Assembly: GCA_902385655.1 (NCBI GenBank)
Contig: CABMGO010000005.1
Coordinates: 1 to 64,000, forward strand
DNA length: 64,000 bases
Reading direction: 5' to 3'
Source of the DNA: an uncultured archaeon
GTDB lineage: Archaea; Nanobdellota; Nanobdellia; Pacearchaeales; GW2011-AR1
Shown: piece after piece, positions 17,023 through 25,225 of the stretch
Layout: each line of letters begins with the position of its first letter
Position numbering within the stretch: the stretch's first letter is position 1
The notes under the pieces: generated by a model
Told to the model about the DNA's origin: nothing
Database searches by the model: none
Seen by the model: only the letters and a program-made list of their open reading frames with translations
Program-made: the position numbers and the translations under genes

Positions 17023-17745
17023 TTAAATTTTTCCAGCCAAAAATTTTTGCCGAGTTTTCTCGTCGAACTTTTCAATTGAATATCTTAACATAGTCCGAGG
17101 CATCTTCTTATAATACTTTTTTAAAAATTCTTTCAAAACCTTTTCATCTCTCTTCCCAACTTCCCTAAGCATCCAACCAACAGCCTTGTGAATCAAGTCA
17201 TGCTCATCATCTAGTAATTCTTTAGCAAAATTTAAAGAGTCCTTAAAGTCATTATTTTTAATAAACCAAAAAGTAGCAAGAATAGCAATTCTCTTTTTCC
17301 AAAGACTATTAGACCTTACCAACTCATAAAGAACCAGCCTATCTTTTTCTAGAAGATACTTTCCAACAATTTTGGGAGTAATCACATCAACCAAATCCCA
17401 ATTATTAATATTTCCCATCTCAGTGTTTTTCATAAAAAATCCATAAATCTGCTTCATAAACAAATCATTTCCTTTTTTCTCTGCTATCTCAAAGTTATAT
17501 GACAAAATTAAGAGTGCAATAAATCTTTCCTCGTGCTTTTTAGAGTTTAGTAAAATTTGTAAATCTGAAAAAGACAAATCCAAAAATCTTTTGGCTATTT
17601 TTCTAGATTCTGGAACAGTTATTCCAGAAAAAATATCTCCCTCGCCATACTCGCCTTTACCCGTCTTAAAAAATCCCTGAAGAAGTTTCGCTTTTTCAGG
17701 ATCAGCCAATTCTCTCAACTCTTTTCTTAAATCAAATAATAACAT
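17023..17745 (-). CDS. DNA alkylation repair protein, AlkD-like
   Basis: 240 residues of HEAT-like helical repeats. The family blocks are visible: GEGDIFSGITVPESRKIAK near residue 35, NNWDLVDV (about 118), LWKKRIAILATFWFI, and HDLIHKAVGWMLREVGK. AlkD glycosylases remove bulky alkylated bases such as 3-methyladenine without flipping. The Trp/Asp/Arg set typical of the active face seems retained (NWDLVD, WMLRE). The ATG at 17745 is preferred to a TTG one codon earlier. The next upstream gene on the strand ends 24 bases away. Confidence 0.85.
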   Translation of the reverse strand: MLLFDLRKELRELADPEKAKLLQGFFKTGKGEYGEGDIFSGITVPESRKIAKRFLDLSFSDLQILLNSKKHEERFIALLILSYNFEIAEKKGNDLFMKQIYGFFMKNTEMGNINNWDLVDVITPKIVGKYLLEKDRLVLYELVRSNSLWKKRIAILATFWFIKNNDFKDSLNFAKELLDDEHDLIHKAVGWMLREVGKRDEKVLKEFLKKYYKKMPRTMLRYSIEKFDEKTRQKFLAGKI

Positions 17746-17769
17746 CAATTATTAAAACAAAAACACTTT

Positions 17770-18219
17770 TTATTTCTTATTATTCTCAATACGGCAATTT
17801 CTTCCAAACCTGTCAAAAAATTGCTTAGCAAAATCTATGTACCGACTCATTTGTCCGGAAGTCATGTGATATGTAGCATGCCAAGAAGTACTAAACAAAA
17901 TTGCCCTGCCATCTCCGAGAGAGTCCATATCATTTATCGCCAAAGCATGACTGCTTCTTACTTGATAACCTGGAATAATTACTATGTCTCCTTTTTCAGT
18001 AGCTTGTAAAGTCTCCATTTGAACTACATAAATATTCTCAACTCTCTTCAAAGTTTTTTTAGCTATCTCACTAACTTCTTCGAGCGTTGGTTTAACAAAA
18101 CCCTTGCCAAGTTTAGTCAACCTAAACTGTTCGTAATTAAATTGCCAAAAATGATATTCTCGATTCTCGCCTTCACAATCAAATTCTTTTTTCAACCTAA
18201 CACAAAATTCTCGCGTCAT
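17770..18219 (-). CDS. Unknown protein downstream of tRNA-Ser
   Basis: 149 residues, soluble. It has a central mixed alpha/beta region with DIVIIPGYQVRSSHALAIN and a stretch SWHATYHMTSGQMSRYIDF, whose histidines could bind a ligand. I recognise no family. The longer ORF reading reaches 18309 but would translate through the tRNA-Ser gene, so the ATG at 18219, 7 bases past the tRNA, is taken as the start. It may be co-transcribed with the tRNA and with the AlkD-like gene. Confidence 0.55.
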   Translation of the reverse strand: MTREFCVRLKKEFDCEGENREYHFWQFNYEQFRLTKLGKGFVKPTLEEVSEIAKKTLKRVENIYVVQMETLQATEKGDIVIIPGYQVRSSHALAINDMDSLGDGRAILFSTSWHATYHMTSGQMSRYIDFAKQFFDRFGRNCRIENNKK

Positions 18220-18226
18220 TCTCAAA

Positions 18227-18307
18227 CGCCCACAGCCGGAATCGGACCGGCGAGCCCTTGCGGGCCGGGATTTCCAGTCCCGTGCAATACCACTATGCGA
18301 TGTGGGC
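18227..18307 (-). tRNA. tRNA-Ser (GGA)
   Basis: Type II tRNA. The 7-bp acceptor stem is GCCCACA/TGTGGGC with discriminator G; D arm GCA/TGC with GG in the loop; anticodon stem CGGGA/TCCCG with loop CTGGAAA, so anticodon GGA; a long variable arm with a GCCC/GGGC stem; T arm GCCGG/CCGGC with loop TCCGATT. No intron and no encoded CCA. A TATA-like TTTTTAAA lies about 30 bases upstream. Confidence 0.93.
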
Positions 18308-18432
18308 AATACAACTATGTCAAATCAAATGTTTAAAAAGGTTTGTTGTCAGAAAATTTTCCATTTACATAACTTTATATACCCTCAAAAATATCAAATT
18401 ATAACATAATTAGATTAGTTAGTTGTTAAGTC

Positions 18433-18479
18433 CTTGAGCACACGCTTTAAGGGCTTGTGTTTCAAGAAATATTTCTTGA
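18433..18479 (+). promoter_or_regulatory. Structured 5' leader of the DEAD-box helicase gene
   Basis: Between the helicase ATG and an AT-rich promoter region about 130 bases upstream, two hairpins compete for the same strand. CTTGAGCACA (18433-18442) can pair with TGTGTTTCAAG (18456-18466). The TCAAG of that arm is also the left half of an 18-base perfect palindrome, TCAAGAAATATTTCTTGA (18462-18479). The two folds are mutually exclusive. This looks like a temperature-sensing or self-regulating leader, as RNA helicase genes in other microbes have; the function here is inference. Confidence 0.6.
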
Positions 18480-18516
18480 GTAACGAAAATTAATGAAATT
18501 TAAGTAAGTAAGAAAA

Positions 18517-19854
18517 ATGAAAACATTCGAAGAACTTGGTTTGACTAAGGAACTTCTTGATGTAATCCATCAAAAAGGTTTTACAGAACCAACAGAGATA
18601 CAAGAGAAAGCAATCCCATTAGCTTTGTCTGGAAAAGATATCATCGGAGGATCAGCAACAGGAAGCGGAAAAACATTAGCATTCGGAGCAGCGATTATAG
18701 AAAACTTACAATCAAATGGAAATGTACAAGCACTAATTTTAACACCAACAAGAGAATTAGCAGAACAAGTTGCAGAAACTCTTGAAGAATTTTCAAAAAA
18801 TAAACATCTTACAATAACTTCCGTATTTGGAGGAGTAGGAATAGAACCTCAAATAAAGAGATTAAGACATACGGACGTTGTTGTCGGAACCCCTGGAAGA
18901 ATCTTAGATCATTTGGAGAGACACACACTTTCATTAAGAAATATTAAATTTCTTGTTTTAGACGAAGTAGACAGAATGTTTGATATGGGATTCAGAGATG
19001 ATGTAGAAAAAATACTTAGACAATGTTCTCCAGAAAGACAAACAATGTTATTCTCTGCTACAATCTCAAGAGATATAGACTATTTAGCAAGAAAACATAC
19101 AAGAAATGCGGTAGAAATCGCAGTAAAAAATCAAGTAGACCCGTCCAAATTAACTCAAGTCTACTACGATGTGCCAGCAAATATGAAATTTTCTCTATTA
19201 GTACACTTGCTCAAGAATGAACAAGGAGATCTAGTAATGGTCTTCTGTAACACTAGAAGAATAGTTGATTTTGTTGAAAGAAATTTAAGAAGAGTTGGAT
19301 TAAACTCTATAGCAATCCACGGAGGATTAACTCAAAACAGAAGAAGCAGAGTATTAGAAGAATTCCACGGGAAGGGAACAAAAATATTGATTTGCACAGA
19401 TGTAGCTGGAAGAGGATTAGACATTAAAGGAGTAAGCCACGTCTATAATTATGACATCCCCTCAGTAAGCAGTGACTACATTCACAGAATCGGAAGAACA
19501 GCAAGAGCAGGGCAAGAAGGCAAAGCAATTAACATTATTTCAGATAGAGATTATGAAAGTTTCAAGAATGTTCTTAACAGAGAAAATGTTCACGTAAAAC
19601 CAGAAGACCTACCTGCATTCGAACAAGTTCAAATAGAAACAAATTATGGTTCAGGTTTTGACAGAGGAAGACATTTCGGAGGCAGAAACAGACCTTCTAG
19701 AGGCAGCTATAGACCTCATAGAAGAGAAGGCGGATATTCCAGAGGATCAAGAGAAGAAAGGAATGAAGAAGGCAGAAGACATTCATACGGTGACAGAAGA
19801 CCTTCGAGAGACTTCAGAAGAGGACCTTCACATTCCCACAGACATTCTTTTTAA
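18517..19854 (+). CDS. DEAD-box ATP-dependent RNA helicase
   Basis: 445 residues with all helicase motifs: Q motif (GFTEPTEIQEKAIP), ATGSGKT, PTRELA, motif II as DEVD, SAT, VFCNTRR, CTDVAGRGLDIKG, HRIGRTAR. The last ~75 residues are an Arg/Gly/Ser/His-rich disordered tail of RNA-binding kind. It would unwind RNA duplexes in ribosome assembly or mRNA turnover, likely in the cold. DEVD in place of DEAD is unusual but keeps the two acidic residues for Mg-ATP. Its leader is structured (18433-18479), which points to post-transcriptional control. Confidence 0.93.
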   Translation: MKTFEELGLTKELLDVIHQKGFTEPTEIQEKAIPLALSGKDIIGGSATGSGKTLAFGAAIIENLQSNGNVQALILTPTRELAEQVAETLEEFSKNKHLTITSVFGGVGIEPQIKRLRHTDVVVGTPGRILDHLERHTLSLRNIKFLVLDEVDRMFDMGFRDDVEKILRQCSPERQTMLFSATISRDIDYLARKHTRNAVEIAVKNQVDPSKLTQVYYDVPANMKFSLLVHLLKNEQGDLVMVFCNTRRIVDFVERNLRRVGLNSIAIHGGLTQNRRSRVLEEFHGKGTKILICTDVAGRGLDIKGVSHVYNYDIPSVSSDYIHRIGRTARAGQEGKAINIISDRDYESFKNVLNRENVHVKPEDLPAFEQVQIETNYGSGFDRGRHFGGRNRPSRGSYRPHRREGGYSRGSREERNEEGRRHSYGDRRPSRDFRRGPSHSHRHSF

Positions 19855-19918
19855 AAATAGAGTGAAGATACTTAACCAGAAAATTTTTTAATTAAAACTC
19901 CACCATACCCTTGAGAAG

Positions 19919-20015
19919 AAAAAGTTTATTGACAAACTAAAAGGATAACTTTAGAAAATAGGGACAGGCTTTTCTGCGTAGCAGAAAATTTGGGGAAATA
20001 CTCAATAAACTTTTT
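19919..20015. repeat. Long-range inverted repeat with inner hairpin
   Basis: In the 256-base gap between the helicase and DisA genes, AAAAAGTTTATTGA (19919-19932) is the exact complement of TCAATAAACTTTTT (20002-20015). Between them lies a hairpin TTTTCTGC/GCAGAAAA (19970-19988, loop GTA). Together they form a stem-loop of about 97 bases with internal structure. It could be a helicase mRNA 3' element, a small RNA, or a degenerate mobile repeat. A TATA-like atatataaat follows near 20065, ahead of DisA. Confidence 0.55.
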
Positions 20016-20110
20016 AGGCCAAGACAAAAAATTTGACAATTTCCTTAAAAACTTCATCCCCAAAATATATAAATAGTTCTTTTATTTAAAATCATTGCTA
20101 GGGAACTACA

Positions 20111-21145
20111 ATGGAAGAAAAAGAGAAGTTGATGCTGGAATATTTGAAAAAAGTTTCACCAGGAACATCATTAAGAACGGTAACAAATGACCTAATTAGA
20201 TCAGAACTCGGAGCATTAATTGTAATTGAAGCACCAGACATAGAAAAATACATCGAAGGCGGGTTCAGAGTCAATTGCAGATTTACTCCTCAAAGATTAT
20301 TTGAATTATGTAAAATGGATGGAGGAATAATTATATCTCAAGACCTAAGGAGAATTCTTTATGCAAATGTACTTTTAACACCTGATCCAACAATAACAAC
20401 AAATGAAACGGGAACAAGACACAAAGCAGCAGAAAGAATAGCAAAACAACTAAACACTTTTGTAATTGCAGTATCTGAAAGAAAAAAGAAAACAACACTT
20501 TACTATGGAAATATAAAATATACTCTCAGAACATCTGAAGAAGTTTCAAGAGAAATTACCAATACACTTACAATCCTAGAAAAACAAAGAGAACTTTTAG
20601 ATGAACTAGTTAGTAAAATAAATATTTTAGAAATTTCAAATTTAGCAGCCGTAGGAGATGTCTGTAAAATATTACAAAAAACAGAAATAGTACTAAGAAA
20701 TTCTGAGATGCTAAAAAAAGATTTCATAGAATTAGGAAAAGAAGGTATACTTATGAATCTTAGATACAAAGAACTAACCAAGGGCGTAGAAAAAAAACAG
20801 GAAGATATAATTAGAGATTATTCTAAAACTTCATTGAAAAAAACAAAAACACTTTTAGGAAACTTAAGTTACGAAGGAATACTGGAATTAGAGTCGATCG
20901 CAAGATTAGTATTTGAAAAAGAATTAGAAGATAGTGTTTCGCCAAGAGGATTTAGATTCTTGTCAGAACTAAATTTAAGCGAAAAGGAAGTGTCTAACAT
21001 AGTAAATATAACTGAAAACCTATCTGAAATAATCAATGATGATAGTAACAAACTAGAACAAGTACTTGATGCAAAAACCATAAACATCAAAGAAGAAATA
21101 ATAAAACTTAAAGAAAAGATAATTGAAGGAAGAGTGGTTGTATAA
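20111..21145 (+). CDS. disA: DisA, diadenylate cyclase (c-di-AMP synthase)
   Basis: 344 residues with full DisA architecture. The cyclase domain (about 1-140) opens with VSPGTSLR and GALIVIE, has FTPQRLFELCKMDGG (the DGA motif as DGG, residues 70-72), ANVLLTPDP, and ETGTRHKAAERIAKQ (the RHR motif as RHK). A helical spine follows, then the C-terminal part (about 265-344) with SPRGFRFLSEL, as in the DisA helix-hairpin-helix module that binds branched DNA. It condenses two ATP into c-di-AMP. Archaeal cyclases usually are of the DacZ type, so this bacterial form suggests transfer. Its stop overlaps the next gene's start by one base. Confidence 0.9.
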   Translation: MEEKEKLMLEYLKKVSPGTSLRTVTNDLIRSELGALIVIEAPDIEKYIEGGFRVNCRFTPQRLFELCKMDGGIIISQDLRRILYANVLLTPDPTITTNETGTRHKAAERIAKQLNTFVIAVSERKKKTTLYYGNIKYTLRTSEEVSREITNTLTILEKQRELLDELVSKINILEISNLAAVGDVCKILQKTEIVLRNSEMLKKDFIELGKEGILMNLRYKELTKGVEKKQEDIIRDYSKTSLKKTKTLLGNLSYEGILELESIARLVFEKELEDSVSPRGFRFLSELNLSEKEVSNIVNITENLSEIINDDSNKLEQVLDAKTINIKEEIIKLKEKIIEGRVVV

Positions 21146-22176
21146 TGCTAAGCAAAGACCAACTCAAAGAAATAAGAGAGCATTTAGAAAGAGCTCAGAA
21201 TCCTCTTTTCCTTTACGACAATGATGCAGACGGACTATGCTCATATTTAATTCTAAAAAGAGAGCTTCAAAGAGGAAAAGGAGTTGCAATAAAATCTTTT
21301 CCAAATCTCTCAATACAATATCTTGCAAGAGTAGAAGAGTTTAATTCTGATTATGTTTTTGTATTAGACTGCTCGGAGATCAGCAGAGAGTTTATAGAAG
21401 GACTACAAGAAAAAAATATTCCGTTAGTAATAATTGACCATCATGAGTCTTCAGATCAAAAATATTTAAAAGAAAATGCAGAAATTTTTAGCACATTCCC
21501 TTCAAGCGAGCCCACAACGTATATCTGCCAAAAAATATACGAAAGAAAAGCGAGCCAATGGATTGCATTAATCGGATGTATCAGCGATGTATTCAAACCA
21601 GATTTTGCAGAAGAGTTTGCAGAAGAAAATCCTGAAATATATAACTCAAGCTTAACTCCTTTCGAAACTTTATATAAAACAGAACTCGGAAAAATAGCCA
21701 TGATGCTAAATTATGGTCTAAAAGATACTACAACAAATGTAGTCAAATTAATGAAGTACATGGAAAAAGCAAACAATCCATCAGACATTCTGGTTGAAAA
21801 CAAGGAAACAATAAACTTACATAAGAAATTTAGAAAAGTAAATGAGTACATAGAAAAAATGTCAAAGAAAGTAAGAAAGATCGATGACAAAATGCTTCTT
21901 TTAGAATATTCGGGAGAAAATAGTATGTCTTCAGAAATTTCAAACTATTTACTTTCAAAAAACAAAGATAAATTCATTTTAGTTTCATATATGGGACAAG
22001 GAAATTGTAATGTATCTATAAGAGGAAAAAGATCAAAAGAAATTTTAGCAAAAGCAATAAAAGGAATAGAAGGAGCATCTGGTGGAGGACACGAAGAAGC
22101 ATGTGGCGCAAGAATTCCGACAGATAAATGGGAAGAGTTTAAAGAAAAAGTGATAAGAGAATTAACGAGCAAATAG
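21145..22176 (+). CDS. DHH-DHHA1 phosphoesterase, probable c-di-AMP or nanoRNA hydrolase
   Basis: 343 residues. The DHH domain has YDNDADG (Asp25, Asp27 and Asp29), LDCSE (Asp75), IIDHH (residues 97-100) and GCISD, the manganese-binding set. The DHHA1 domain ends with SGGGHEEACG. This is the RecJ/NrnA/GdpP superfamily; it lacks membrane helices and a PAS domain, so it is closest to NrnA-like proteins that cut pApA or short RNA. It is translationally coupled to DisA (stop and start overlap in TAATG), which points to c-di-AMP or pApA as its substrate. That coupling is direct; the substrate is inference. Confidence 0.88.
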   Translation: MLSKDQLKEIREHLERAQNPLFLYDNDADGLCSYLILKRELQRGKGVAIKSFPNLSIQYLARVEEFNSDYVFVLDCSEISREFIEGLQEKNIPLVIIDHHESSDQKYLKENAEIFSTFPSSEPTTYICQKIYERKASQWIALIGCISDVFKPDFAEEFAEENPEIYNSSLTPFETLYKTELGKIAMMLNYGLKDTTTNVVKLMKYMEKANNPSDILVENKETINLHKKFRKVNEYIEKMSKKVRKIDDKMLLLEYSGENSMSSEISNYLLSKNKDKFILVSYMGQGNCNVSIRGKRSKEILAKAIKGIEGASGGGHEEACGARIPTDKWEEFKEKVIRELTSK

Positions 22177-22205
22177 ATTTAATAACTAAAATTCTATGAA
22201 AAATT

Positions 22206-22604
22206 ATGGGAGAAAGTAAACTAGTTTTGGTCATGGAAGATCTAGAAATGTATGGTCTTCCTCTGAAAGAACAACTAGATCATTTAGGATATCAATCAAA
22301 CTTCACAGCAAGTAGACAAAAATTTTTACATAGTTTTGATGATTTAGACTTGCCTTATGCAATAATTCTGGATAATAATGTTCCAAGATACGACGGAGAA
22401 TTTCCAGAAGTAAATGTAGGCTCATCAATAGCAATGACCTTAAAGAGGCATCATCCTGAAGTTAGAATTGCACTACATACTTCTTCAGATGGATCAGACA
22501 GAGAAACATTTGATAAAATGATAACGGAAGTAAAATTAAAAGGAGTAATCTATCTGCCAAAACCCGTTTCAACTGAAATACTTAAAGAATTCTTAGAAAG
22601 ATAA
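22206..22604 (+). CDS. Single-domain response regulator (REC)
   Basis: 132 residues, only a receiver domain. VMEDLE near residue 10 supplies the acidic pocket, ILDNNVP holds the phosphoacceptor Asp56, LHTS the conserved Thr/Ser, and LPKP the Lys. No output domain and no histidine kinase are near. It starts 29 bases after the DHH-DHHA1 gene and may share its transcript. Such stand-alone regulators act by binding partner proteins. The first loop is longer than usual (after NVP). Confidence 0.75.
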   Translation: MGESKLVLVMEDLEMYGLPLKEQLDHLGYQSNFTASRQKFLHSFDDLDLPYAIILDNNVPRYDGEFPEVNVGSSIAMTLKRHHPEVRIALHTSSDGSDRETFDKMITEVKLKGVIYLPKPVSTEILKEFLER

Positions 22605-22702
22605 TTTTAAAAACCATCTCCAGCTAGCAATAACATGATAGACGCACTAGATACTTTGGCAATTCCAAAATATTAATTCTAGTTGCAACTTTCTTACTTC
22701 TA

Positions 22703-24367
22703 ATGGTAAAAACTAATAAATCTAACAAAAATATCGAAACTGAAATGAAATTGCGAGTAATAGCTCCAAAAGACTTTGATTTAATTTTAGATATTGACAA
22801 AAAAGTTTATCCAACAAACTCTCCAGTCACAAAGGAAGCAATAGCCAGTTGGTATATACGAAATCCAGAGTTCGGAATGATATACGAGAAAAATAAAAAA
22901 GTTGTCGGACTTATGACGATAATCCCCTTAAATGAAAACTCTTGGCAAGATTTAATTAATGGAAAATTGAAAGAGTCCGAAATGACTTCTGAAACTATTT
23001 TTAACAATTTGAAGAACAAAAAAGTAGGACTGCATATTTATCACATAGAAAAATTAGACAAAAAAATAAAAGAATTTAATAAAATTGCCTTAACAGATTT
23101 AAATAAAATAATATCAAACCTAAGAAAGAGCAACAAAGAGTTAGAAGTAATTGGAATTTCAGGATTATGCGTAACAGCGGAAGGAATTGGGTTATTTGAA
23201 AATAAATTTAGTTGCAAAGAAAGAAATTTCATTATTGATGAACATATTTTGGAAAAAAATGCGAAAAGATATGTGGCAGAAAATAAAGCCGAATCAGATA
23301 AAAAAATCAAAGAGGGTTACAAATATCTAAACAGATGTAAAATGTTATCGGTTTTACCAAACAAGAAAAGTATTGTATGGGATTATCTACAGCAGAACGT
23401 CTCCAAAAATAAACTAAAATCCGCCGAAAATGCATTATTAGTAGAAAGTCAAGAACCAGAAGGAGTTTCTATAAAAGGTTACGACTTCAACAAAAAATTC
23501 GATTTCAATGAAATGGTAAGAAGTTTTGCAACAACTGGAGCCCAAGCATCCAATCTTGCAAAAGCAATCGAAATAATAAAAAAAATGAAGAAAGAAAAAG
23601 CATTCATCTACTTAGGATATACTTCAAACATGGTCACAACTGGAAATAGAGAAATAATTAGATATCTAACCCAACACAAATTAATTGATTATCTTGTAAC
23701 GACAGCTGGAGGAATTGAAGAAGACTTCATTAAATGTATGGGCGATTTCAAACTTGGAAGTTTTGAATTAAATGGAAGTGAGTTAAGAGATAAAGGAGTA
23801 AATCGTGCAGGAAACATCCTAATCCCAAACTCCAGATACCTCGAATTCGAAAAGTTTGTCTTACCGGTGCTAGAGAAGTATAGGGAACAAATCAAACTAC
23901 CATCTGATGTAATAAAGTTCCTAGGAAAGGAAATAAACAATGAGAACTCAATCTATTACTGGGCTTACAAAAATAACATTCCCGTTTTTTGTCCAGCAAT
24001 CATGGATGGTTCATTAGGAGATATGATTTATTTCTACAAGAACTATAAAAATAAAGATTTCAAATTAGACATAGTAGAAGACACAGAAAACTTCAACAAC
24101 AGCTCAATAGGAAAAGAAAAAACAGGAATGATAGTTCTCGGCGGAGGAATCGTAAAACACGCTATATGTAATTGTAATCTTTATAGAAATGGCGCAAACT
24201 TCGCAGTTTACATTAACACGGCACAAGAATTTGATGGTTCAGACTCGGGAGCTCGTCCAGATGAAGCAGTTTCCTGGGGGAAAATCGCACAAAAATCAGA
24301 ATCAGTTAAAGTTTATGCAGATGCGACGATAGTGTTTCCTTTAATTGTTTCTCAAGCTTTTTTATAA
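22703..24367 (+). CDS. dys: GNAT-deoxyhypusine synthase fusion
   Basis: 554 residues. Residues ~245-554 are a full deoxyhypusine synthase: FATTGAQASNLAKAIEI, YTSNMVTTG, TTAGGIEED, PAIMDGSLGDM, VLGGGIVKHAICNCNL, and the signature FDGSDSGARPDEAVSWGKI with catalytic Lys527. It transfers the aminobutyl group of spermidine onto a lysine of aIF5A, using NAD. Residues ~15-220 look like a GNAT acetyltransferase: LRVIAPKDFDLILDIDKKVYP, a central FGMIYEKNKKVVGLMTI pair of strands, and LEVIGISGLCVT. Ordinary DHS is about 310-370 residues, so the front part is added. The intergenic sequence upstream contains a 13-codon ORF at 22635-22676 of doubtful meaning. Confidence 0.88.
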   Translation: MVKTNKSNKNIETEMKLRVIAPKDFDLILDIDKKVYPTNSPVTKEAIASWYIRNPEFGMIYEKNKKVVGLMTIIPLNENSWQDLINGKLKESEMTSETIFNNLKNKKVGLHIYHIEKLDKKIKEFNKIALTDLNKIISNLRKSNKELEVIGISGLCVTAEGIGLFENKFSCKERNFIIDEHILEKNAKRYVAENKAESDKKIKEGYKYLNRCKMLSVLPNKKSIVWDYLQQNVSKNKLKSAENALLVESQEPEGVSIKGYDFNKKFDFNEMVRSFATTGAQASNLAKAIEIIKKMKKEKAFIYLGYTSNMVTTGNREIIRYLTQHKLIDYLVTTAGGIEEDFIKCMGDFKLGSFELNGSELRDKGVNRAGNILIPNSRYLEFEKFVLPVLEKYREQIKLPSDVIKFLGKEINNENSIYYWAYKNNIPVFCPAIMDGSLGDMIYFYKNYKNKDFKLDIVEDTENFNNSSIGKEKTGMIVLGGGIVKHAICNCNLYRNGANFAVYINTAQEFDGSDSGARPDEAVSWGKIAQKSESVKVYADATIVFPLIVSQAFL

Positions 24368-24400
24368 AAAAAAATTCAGAAAATAATTTTATATTTTAAG

Positions 24401-25225
24401 TTATTGAGCCAAAAGTCTTTCTAACTCTCCAACTAATTCTTCCTTAGAATTTGCGACAGTTATTAAGTCTGGATTAACCAACTTAAAATTCAATGGATCT
24501 GGATCTAAACTTTTTATAAAATCTCCCGTGTCTAATGTTGAAAACTTTGAAAAAAGTCCACTCTTAGGAAATTTAGGAGTAGGATCGTACTCTCCCTTTT
24601 TAACAGATTCTAAAATCGAAGCAGTTCCACCAGTATAAGGTAAAGTGATAACTCTTTTACCAGCCTCTAAGCCAGTATAAGCTTCATGATCAGTACCCGG
24701 GCCACCATTAACTACTACTAAAATATCTGATATCGCTGCAAGATAAAGTCTTCTCTCATACATATTCTTTCCTGCCCTAACTTCCTCAACTTTTCCTTTA
24801 GGTAAAAATCTAGCCAGTAAGCTATACATATGCGGAGGCGAATATGGAATACGAACAATCTTTTCCTTGTTAAGTCTGTCTGGATATTCCAAATTGTTTG
24901 GAATCACTACAAAAAATTTATCATCAGGAACATTTCCAGTTTGTATTCCGACATCCATACAAAATTTAACAACACCAGCATATGCATCAGAACCAATACC
25001 TTCCACTCCGCCAGTAAAAACAGTTCCAGGATGATTTTCTAAATATTTTCTAATCCCATAACCTGCTTCAAATCCATGTCTGGTCTTGTAAGGTCGAGAA
25101 GGAGAGGTTGCACCAATTATTCCGATTCGAGGAGAATCCTTGTATATAGTTATCGGTTCAAGATATTCATCATCAGGGTTATTTCTAGCACCAAAACTTC
25201 CAGCAAATAAATCTTTCATGCTCAT
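24401..25225 (-). CDS. SLOG/LOG-family Rossmann protein
   Basis: 274 residues. The N-terminal part reads IGIIGATSPSRP, and the middle has VFTGGVEGIGSDAYAG. VVVNGGPGTDHEAYTGLEAGK (about residues 174-194) is the LOG-type PGGxGTxxE motif in a slightly different form, used for nucleotide or sugar-nucleotide binding. LOG enzymes free the base from cytokinin ribotides; SLOG relatives bind nucleotide signals. Its start overlaps the GT9 gene stop by four bases (ATGA), so it is the last gene of an operon running from 28785. Exact function unknown. Confidence 0.7.
   Translation of the reverse strand: MSMKDLFAGSFGARNNPDDEYLEPITIYKDSPRIGIIGATSPSRPYKTRHGFEAGYGIRKYLENHPGTVFTGGVEGIGSDAYAGVVKFCMDVGIQTGNVPDDKFFVVIPNNLEYPDRLNKEKIVRIPYSPPHMYSLLARFLPKGKVEEVRAGKNMYERRLYLAAISDILVVVNGGPGTDHEAYTGLEAGKRVITLPYTGGTASILESVKKGEYDPTPKFPKSGLFSKFSTLDTGDFIKSLDPDPLNFKLVNPDLITVANSKEELVGELERLLAQ

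Noticed and set aside
17770..18309. Longer reading of the unknown gene through the tRNA-Ser
   Set aside because: The first 30 codons are the complement of the tRNA gene and carry no plausible protein sequence; the ATG at 18219 is clear of it.
22635..22676. 13-codon ORF before the GNAT-DHS gene with a TATA-like box upstream
   Set aside because: Short enough to be chance; no regulatory amino-acid run or stem suggests an attenuator. Kept only as a remark in the DHS entry.
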